A DNA stretch of 11,869 nucleotides, taken from assembly GCA_037440125.1 (NCBI GenBank), contig JBBIUU010000092.1, forward strand, positions 1 to 11,869, written 5' to 3'. How positions within the stretch are numbered: the first letter of the stretch is position 1; each line of letters starts with the position of its first letter. The translations under genes and the position numbers were made by a program. The stretch is from JAKAJA01 sp037440125 (lineage in GTDB: Bacteria > Acidobacteriota > UBA4820 > DSQY01). Shown here piece by piece: positions 7,993-11,869 of this stretch. The notes beneath the pieces were generated by a model. That model had not been told where the DNA came from, made no database searches, and saw only the letters and a list, made by a program, of their open reading frames with translations.

Positions 7993-9627
7993 GTGAGCAG
8001 CATCAGCGATCGCATTTTGACGGGCATCAGAAGCCAGAAACAGCAGTCTCTCTCTACATGGCTCCGCGCCCTGGCGGCCACGCTCCTCACCGCCGTGCTT
8101 CTCCTGCCCCTCGTCAGCCCCGTCATCACGCCTCCCAAGTACGACGAGTTCATCATCGCCTTCGACGCCCAGCGCCTCCTGAACGGCCAGGTGCCGCACC
8201 GCGACTACTTCTCCTTCGTCCCGCCCGTCACGTCCTACCTTCTCGCGGCTGCCTATTGGCCTCTTGGCGGAGGGAGCCTCACCGCGGCGCGCTACACGTC
8301 CCTCGTCGTGGTCCTCCTGGGCTGGCTCGTCCTCGCGGCGGCCTTCACGCGTGCGTCGTGGGGGCCGTGGGAGGCGTTGCTCCTCGGGGCGATCTACCCC
8401 GCCTGCCTCTACCCCTTCTGGCCCGTCGCCTCCCACCACTGGACGGCCCTCACGGTCTGCGCGGTGTTCCTCTGGCTGGTGTCGTCGGATGCCTGGCGCT
8501 CATCGCCGGGCGGGGTTTTACTCCTCGGCGCGCTGGTGGGCCTGTCTCTCGGCACGATTCAGACGGAGGGTGTGTACCTGGCGGTGGCGGCCGCGGTGCT
8601 CCTGCTCGCGGGTGGGGGTAAGCCGTCGCTGGGACAGCGGGTGCGCCCGTGGCTCGTCGCGGCGGCGGGTGGGGCGGCGGCCCTCCTCCTGATCTACGGC
8701 CCGCTGGCCCTCGCGGGGGCGTGGCCCAAGATGGTGGACGACCTCCTGCTCTGGCCCGCCAGGAATTACAACAAACCGGGGAACGACAACGCGAGGGTCC
8801 TCCTCGAGGACGTGCCGTTGCGCTTCCGCGCCCTCTGGTCCGAGGGCCTGCCCCTGCCGGCCCCCGTCGGTTACGGGGTCTCCCTCGCGGGGACGCTCCT
8901 GCACGCGCTTCTCCTGGTCGGCGCGCTGGCGGTCCTCCTCGCGACCCTCTTCGTCCTCGTGAGGGCGGCGAAGGAGCGCCGGTGGCGGGACCCCGTGCAG
9001 GCGGCGGCGTGCGTCGTCACCCTGGCGGCCGGAGTGCTCTATCTCAGGGGGCGGCCCGACTGGCTCCACCTCCTCTACCAGCTGGCGATCACGGGGGCGT
9101 TCTGGATCGTAGCCGCGGGAAGGGCGTCGCGCGAGGGGGCGCCCCGCGGCCGGCGCCGCTTAGTCATTCTCGCCGGCCTCCTGGTGTTCGCAGGCGCGGT
9201 CTATTTTTCTCGGCGCGCGATGGTCCATCCCGCGGCGTGGCGCGAGCTCACCGACGTGGACCGCCCCGTCCGCGAATACGTGGTGAACCGCTTCCTCCGG
9301 GACCCGAAAGTTCTTGCACCAGGAGGCTGCGTGGCGGCCTTCCCCGAGGGGGGCGAGGTGTACCTCTACGGCCCACGGCCCGCCGTGGGGTTCACGCTCC
9401 TCTTCCCCCTGCAGGCCGGGCTCAACGACCTGGCGGACCACGCCCGCGCCGCGAGAGACCTGGCGCGCAACCGGCCGCGGTGGCTCCTCTTCCGGCCCGA
9501 CGTGGAGAGAGGCTTCCTCGACCCCGCATCGCCCGTGGGCGCCCTCATCGCCCGGGACTATGTGAGGCGCGGGGAGATGGGGGCGACGGTGCTCTACGAG
9601 CGCAAGGCGGAGGGGGCCGCGCCATGA
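7993..9627 (+). CDS. GT-C-like (glycosyltransferase family 39-type) membrane protein, paralog C
   Basis: A 544-residue homolog of the genes at 576-2162 and 2159-3727. It shows YDE (50-52), GQVPHRDYF (65-73), SHHW (147-150), DWLHL, TDVDRP, AAFPEGGEVYLYG and LDPASPVG in the same order. It deviates in having PPV where the others have PPG, and RDYF where they have RDFF. GTG 7993 is chosen because GGAGAAG at 7982-7988 gives a ribosome site. An upstream ATG at 7882 would overlap the previous gene by 110 bases and add residues with no counterpart in the paralogs. This is the only junction in the train without a stop/start overlap; it has a 1-base gap. The first ~23 codons are low in GC and encode a hydrophilic head (SSISDRILTGIRSQKQQ). 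From about 8060 the DNA turns abruptly GC-rich, so the gene looks chimeric. It is probably a membrane sugar transferase with an unknown substrate. Confidence 0.75.
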   Translation: MSSISDRILTGIRSQKQQSLSTWLRALAATLLTAVLLLPLVSPVITPPKYDEFIIAFDAQRLLNGQVPHRDYFSFVPPVTSYLLAAAYWPLGGGSLTAARYTSLVVVLLGWLVLAAAFTRASWGPWEALLLGAIYPACLYPFWPVASHHWTALTVCAVFLWLVSSDAWRSSPGGVLLLGALVGLSLGTIQTEGVYLAVAAAVLLLAGGGKPSLGQRVRPWLVAAAGGAAALLLIYGPLALAGAWPKMVDDLLLWPARNYNKPGNDNARVLLEDVPLRFRALWSEGLPLPAPVGYGVSLAGTLLHALLLVGALAVLLATLFVLVRAAKERRWRDPVQAAACVVTLAAGVLYLRGRPDWLHLLYQLAITGAFWIVAAGRASREGAPRGRRRLVILAGLLVFAGAVYFSRRAMVHPAAWRELTDVDRPVREYVVNRFLRDPKVLAPGGCVAAFPEGGEVYLYGPRPAVGFTLLFPLQAGLNDLADHARAARDLARNRPRWLLFRPDVERGFLDPASPVGALIARDYVRRGEMGATVLYERKAEGAAP

Positions 9628-10838
9628 CGGACACGGTAGCGGCGACGGGACACGGCGGAATTCTCGGGAGCGGCAGCGCGCGGCACCCCTGGGGAAGAGT
9701 CGGGCTCTGGGCGCTCCTGGCCTTCGCCATCGCGGCGCCGCTGCCCTACCTGAACGATTTCTTTCTCGATCTCTCGGCGGGGGACGAGGGCGTCCACCTC
9801 ATGGCCGCGCACCGCGTCCTTCACGGGCAGGTCCCCTACAGGGATTTCTTCTCCATCCTCCTCCCAGGCGTGCAGTGGCTGCTGGCGGGGATGTTCTCGC
9901 TCCTCGGCGAAACGCTCCAGACCGCGCGCCTCCTGTGGGTCGCGGGGAACGCGCTCCTCGTCCTCTCCACCTGGGCACTGTTGCGGCGGCTGGGTGTGTC
10001 CCGCGCCGGTCAGGCCGTGGTCCTCGCCTTCCTGGTCGCGATGGGAGGGGCCTACTGGCCCATCCTGAGCCACCACTGGCTCTGCACCGCGGCGACGGTG
10101 GCCTCGGCGGCCTGCATCGCGGCGGCCCTCGGGCGGAGCCGGCCGATCTTCCTCGTGGGGGCGGGCCTCGCTGCGGGCTCGGGGTTGCTCCTGAGCCAGG
10201 ACCAGGGGGCGGCCTGGCTCCTCCTCGGCGCGCTCCCCCTGCTCGCGGGGGAGAAGGACTCACGGCTCCGATCGGTGGGCGTGTACGCCCTCTCGGCGTC
10301 CGCAGTCCTCATCCCGGCTCTCCTCTACCTGATGCTGACCGGCGCCTTGCCAGGGCTGTGGAATGACACCTTCCGTTTCCCTCTCGCGATCTACCACGTG
10401 AACCCCGGCAACCGGGTTCACTGGGGCCAGGGCTGGTGGTCGCCCATCGGCTTCTTCGGGAGCGTCGGTTGGGAGGCGCGGGTCCTGGCTCTCCAGAGGG
10501 CGGGGACCGACCTCGCGCACGGGCTCGTGCTCCTCCTGTACCCTGCCGGGCTGGTGGCTCTCGTTTGGGGGTTCCTCCGCCTGCGTCGTGAACCGCGGCA
10601 GCGGGCCCCCTTAGCCCTCCTGGCGGCGCTCTTCGGCGCTTGCCTCGTTTCGGTCCTCCACCGCCCCGTCATCCTCCTGCTCGTCTTCGGAGCGGTCGGG
10701 CCGCTCGCGGCAGTGGTCTGGGTTCTCGAGCAGAAGTGGCCCGAGAGCCGGACGCTCGGACGCGCCGTTGCCGCGTCGTGCGCGGGCCTCTTAGTCCTCT
10801 GTCCCTGGCAATGCAATGGCTTCCTCGGGCCGTCGTAG
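9624..10838 (+). CDS. GT-C-like membrane protein, divergent paralog D, N-terminal part (frameshifted)
   Basis: ATG 9624 overlaps the previous stop (ATGA), with GGAGGGGG at 9609-9616 as ribosome site. The 404-residue reading frame has a first helix (about 25-40), GDE (53-55), GQVPYRDFF (68-76), LLPG (79-82) and SHHW (149-152), so it belongs to the same family as the other three paralogs. It is more divergent: no WLHL or DVDR motif is seen. The frame reaches TAG 10836-10838 right after its last hydrophobic segment and lacks the soluble C-terminal domain that the paralogs all carry. That domain is found directly downstream in the -1 frame. One extra base, most simply a fourth C in the CCC run at 10803-10805, would join the two pieces into a 540-residue protein, close to the 522-544 of its relatives. 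So this is either a recent loss-of-function mutation or an assembly error. No canonical X-XXY-YYZ slippery heptamer is visible here. Confidence 0.75.
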   Translation: MTDTVAATGHGGILGSGSARHPWGRVGLWALLAFAIAAPLPYLNDFFLDLSAGDEGVHLMAAHRVLHGQVPYRDFFSILLPGVQWLLAGMFSLLGETLQTARLLWVAGNALLVLSTWALLRRLGVSRAGQAVVLAFLVAMGGAYWPILSHHWLCTAATVASAACIAAALGRSRPIFLVGAGLAAGSGLLLSQDQGAAWLLLGALPLLAGEKDSRLRSVGVYALSASAVLIPALLYLMLTGALPGLWNDTFRFPLAIYHVNPGNRVHWGQGWWSPIGFFGSVGWEARVLALQRAGTDLAHGLVLLLYPAGLVALVWGFLRLRREPRQRAPLALLAALFGACLVSVLHRPVILLLVFGAVGPLAAVVWVLEQKWPESRTLGRAVAASCAGLLVLCPWQCNGFLGPS

Positions 10839-11245
10839 CGGGCCGGACCTTCTCGCTTCCCGCCGGCTCGGTCCGGGCCTACGCCCCGGGCGACGTGGCC
10901 GCCCTGGGCCTTCTCGCCCGTTTCGGCTCCGAGGTCCTCAGGCCCGGGGAGCGGATCTTCTGCTACAGCTACGGGTCGGCGTTCTACTTCCTGCTGGGAC
11001 GCGACAACCCCGCGCGATACGACAACCTCGACGTCGTCCGCGACGACCCGGCGCGCGTGCGGGCGCTTCTGGACCAGTTCGCCGCCACCCCTCCCGACTG
11101 GGTCCTCCTCGATGGCCGGTACCAGGACCGGGAGCCCGACCGCGTCATGGAGTGGATCGAACCCCGTTACCGGGTGGTGGCCAGGAGTCCCAGGCTGGTC
11201 CTCGCCCGGCGGGCTCAAGCTCAGGAGAACGACCGAAAGGACTGA
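10811..11245 (+). CDS. Detached C-terminal soluble domain of paralog D (after the frameshift)
   Basis: This frame carries 144 residues from an ATG at 10811, but it most likely continues the preceding gene and is not an independent gene. No ribosome site precedes the ATG, and the frame is open well upstream only as a shadow. The content fits the soluble end of the paralogs: an APGDVAALGLLARF helix, PGERIFCYSYGSAFYFLLG (the position of FPEGGxVYLY in the others), then an ALLDQFAATPPDWVLLDG strand region and a closing YRVVARSPRLVLARR segment. In the other paralogs this domain sits on the outer face, tethered to the last helix. On its own it has no signal peptide and would stay in the cytoplasm. 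The stop is TGA 11243-11245, about 20 bases before the terminator hairpin. The exact start given here is nominal. Confidence 0.55.
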   Translation: MQWLPRAVVAGRTFSLPAGSVRAYAPGDVAALGLLARFGSEVLRPGERIFCYSYGSAFYFLLGRDNPARYDNLDVVRDDPARVRALLDQFAATPPDWVLLDGRYQDREPDRVMEWIEPRYRVVARSPRLVLARRAQAQENDRKD

Positions 11246-11266
11246 GTGCTCCGGGGGTCAAAAAGA

Positions 11267-11290
11267 AAGGGCCCCCGAGCGGGGGCCCTT
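11267..11290. terminator. Bidirectional intrinsic terminator between convergent genes
   Basis: A perfect 10-base-pair stem, AAGGGCCCCC (11267-11276) with GGGGGCCCTT (11281-11290), closes a four-base GAGC loop. It lies between the plus-strand operon end (11245) and the minus-strand pilin stop (11314). Read on the minus strand, the stem is followed by TTTCTTTTTG-like sequence (11268 down to 11259), a good U tract, so it should stop pilin transcription strongly. On the plus strand only TTCT follows, so termination of the long operon is probably weaker. Confidence 0.85.
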
Positions 11291-11313
11291 CTGAAACCAC
11301 GTGATGGAAGAAG

Positions 11314-11811
11314 CTAGGCGCACTTCCTCTGCTTGCCCTCGGGCTTGATCACGAAACCGTCGTCAACCCAGACGATGTCGTTCTCGAAGCAGCCCGTGTT
11401 CACGGGGACGAAGTTGTTGGCGCTGACGGTGCCCCAAGCAGATTGTGATTCCATCGCCGCGTTCTTGCCGCCTGAGGCAACCCCAAAGTCGGTGCCGGCA
11501 GCGGTGGAAGCATACTGATACGCGAGGTTCCACGGGTCGGTAGGAGGGATGGCCTTGATGTAATCCGGGGTCAGGTCTGATACGGGGGCGCCAGTAAGCG
11601 CAGCGAAGCTGGTAGTACCGATTGGGAAGATCTGGGAGTCGGTGGAGTACGCCTGAGCCGCGGTGGCGATGGAGCGGACCTCGCCCATGGCCCGCTTCTG
11701 CTTGCCGCGCTGGATAGCGGTCAGCAGGTTGGGGATGGCGATGGCGGCGATGATTCCGATGATGGCCACAACGATGAGGAGCTCGATCAGGGTAAAGCCT
11801 CTCTGCTTCAT
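11314..11811 (-). CDS. Type IV pilin (major-pilin-like), prepilin with class III signal
   Basis: A 165-residue prepilin. The leader MKQRG is followed by FTLIELLIVVAIIGIIAAIA, so prepilin peptidase should cut after Gly5 and methylate Phe; Glu5 of the mature protein is present (E10 of the precursor). The N-terminal helix supports packing in the pilus core and insertion in the inner membrane before assembly. Then come IPNLL, a basic QRGKQKR patch and the helix end with AYSTDSQIFP. The globular part has TDPWNLAYQY (91-100), recalling the DPW-x-x-x-Y element of GspG-like pseudopilins, and ends with DIVWVDDGF and two cysteines, C141 and C164, which could form the C-terminal disulfide loop. The start is fixed by AAGGAGGTG at 11816-11824 and by the leader. 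Transcription is convergent to the glycosyltransferase train, and the two share a terminator. A minor pilin or a type II secretion pseudopilin is less likely but possible. It could be called pilA, but copy number in the genome is unknown. Confidence 0.9.
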   Translation of the reverse strand: MKQRGFTLIELLIVVAIIGIIAAIAIPNLLTAIQRGKQKRAMGEVRSIATAAQAYSTDSQIFPIGTTSFAALTGAPVSDLTPDYIKAIPPTDPWNLAYQYASTAAGTDFGVASGGKNAAMESQSAWGTVSANNFVPVNTGCFENDIVWVDDGFVIKPEGKQRKCA

Positions 11812-11815
11812 TCAG

Positions 11816-11824
11816 CACCTCCTT
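11816..11824 (-). promoter_or_regulatory. Strong Shine-Dalgarno of the pilin gene
   Basis: On the minus strand AAGGAGGTG precedes the pilin ATG (11809-11811) by 4 bases after the full motif, giving a normal spacing from the GGAGG core. It matches the 16S anti-Shine-Dalgarno over nine bases. It is stronger than any ribosome site in the long operon, as expected for an abundant structural protein. Confidence 0.85.
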
Positions 11825-11841
11825 CTCTGGAACCCGCACTT

Positions 11842-11859
11842 TTGCAAGCCATATGCCAA
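11842..11859 (-). promoter_or_regulatory. Sigma-54 (RpoN) -24/-12 promoter of the pilin gene
   Basis: The minus strand reads TTGGCATATGGCTTGCAA. This fits the sigma-54 consensus TGGCAC-N5-TTGCA: the GG (11857-11856) and GC (11845-11844) doublets are exactly ten bases apart, as required. The predicted start lies near 11832, leaving a leader of about 20 bases with the Shine-Dalgarno inside it. Sigma-54 promoters drive pilA in Pseudomonas, Geobacter and Myxococcus through the PilS/PilR two-component system, so the context supports the call. The upstream activator site would lie beyond the window. Confidence 0.8.
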
Positions 11860-11869
11860 GGATAACTGC

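Larger units (their letters stand above)
3724..8060 (+). other. Low-GC block inside the GC-rich operon (probable acquired or recombined cassette)
   Basis: Within this stretch codons end freely in A or T, while the genes on both sides use almost only G or C at third positions. Hand counts of G+C per 60 bases: 28 at 4381-4440, 33 at 7741-7800 and 31 at 7981-8040, against 46 at 2581-2640 and 48 at 8641-8700. The left edge falls near the end of paralog B (roughly 3680-3780), and the right edge is sharp at about 8060, inside paralog C. No insertion sequence, tRNA or obvious direct repeat is seen at either edge, so homologous or illegitimate recombination is more likely than a mobile element. The edges are estimates by eye. 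Confidence 0.6.

Noticed and set aside
10640..10810. Start of the detached C-terminal domain at ATG 10640
   Set aside because: The residues before 10811 in this frame are Arg/Pro-rich shadow of paralog D's last membrane helices, with no ribosome site.
10795..10838. Programmed -1 frameshift signal
   Set aside because: No slippery heptamer or strong downstream hairpin could be found; a missing C in a short C run is the simpler explanation.

Overview
The window reads as a slice of a chromosome from a GC-rich Gram-negative bacterium. The type IV pilin at the right edge (class III signal GFTLIELL, IPNLL, the QRGKQKR stretch after the helix) resembles acidobacterial pilins most closely, so Acidobacteriota is my best guess. 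Myxococcota or related phyla are not excluded. I see no rRNA, tRNA, transposase, integrase or CRISPR array.

Layout, left to right. Bases 1-11245 form one plus-strand train of large polytopic membrane proteins with almost no spacing: the 3' end of a YfhO-family gene (1-579); two tandem GT-C-like paralogs (576-2162, 2159-3727); a complete YfhO-family gene (3724-6060); a DUF6798-like membrane protein (6057-7991); a third paralog (7993-9627); and a fourth, more divergent paralog that is frameshifted near 10803 (9624-10838, continued in another frame to 11245). Five of the six junctions between successive intact start and stop sites are 4-base GTGA or ATGA overlaps. The exception is the 1-base gap at 7991/7993. 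The train ends at a strong hairpin (11267-11290) shared with a convergent minus-strand pilin gene (11314-11811). That gene has a near-perfect Shine-Dalgarno and a sigma-54 -24/-12 promoter within the last bases of the window.

Two compositional worlds alternate. The four paralogs and the first YfhO remnant are very GC-rich with nearly all codons ending in G or C. The block from about 3724 to 8060 is visibly poorer in GC (hand counts: 28 of 60 at 4381-4440, against 46 of 60 at 2581-2640 and 48 of 60 at 8641-8700). This block holds the YfhO gene, the DUF6798-like gene and the first ~23 codons of the third paralog. It looks like an acquired or recombined cassette inserted between members of a tandem paralog array, with the reading frames spliced neatly into the operon.

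How the genes may work together: the YfhO family and the GT-39/ArnT-like families are membrane glycosyltransferases of the GT-C fold that use lipid-linked sugar donors on the outer face of the cytoplasmic membrane. Six or seven such proteins in one transcription unit suggest assembly or decoration of a variable surface glycan. Because a major-type pilin lies convergently beside the cluster, pilin glycosylation is a possible but untested role. The most interesting points are the tandem paralog family with its own signature motifs (SHHW, DVDR, FPEGG, DPASPV), the low-GC cassette with a chimeric gene at its right edge, the single-base frameshift in the last paralog, and the sigma-54 promoter of the pilin.
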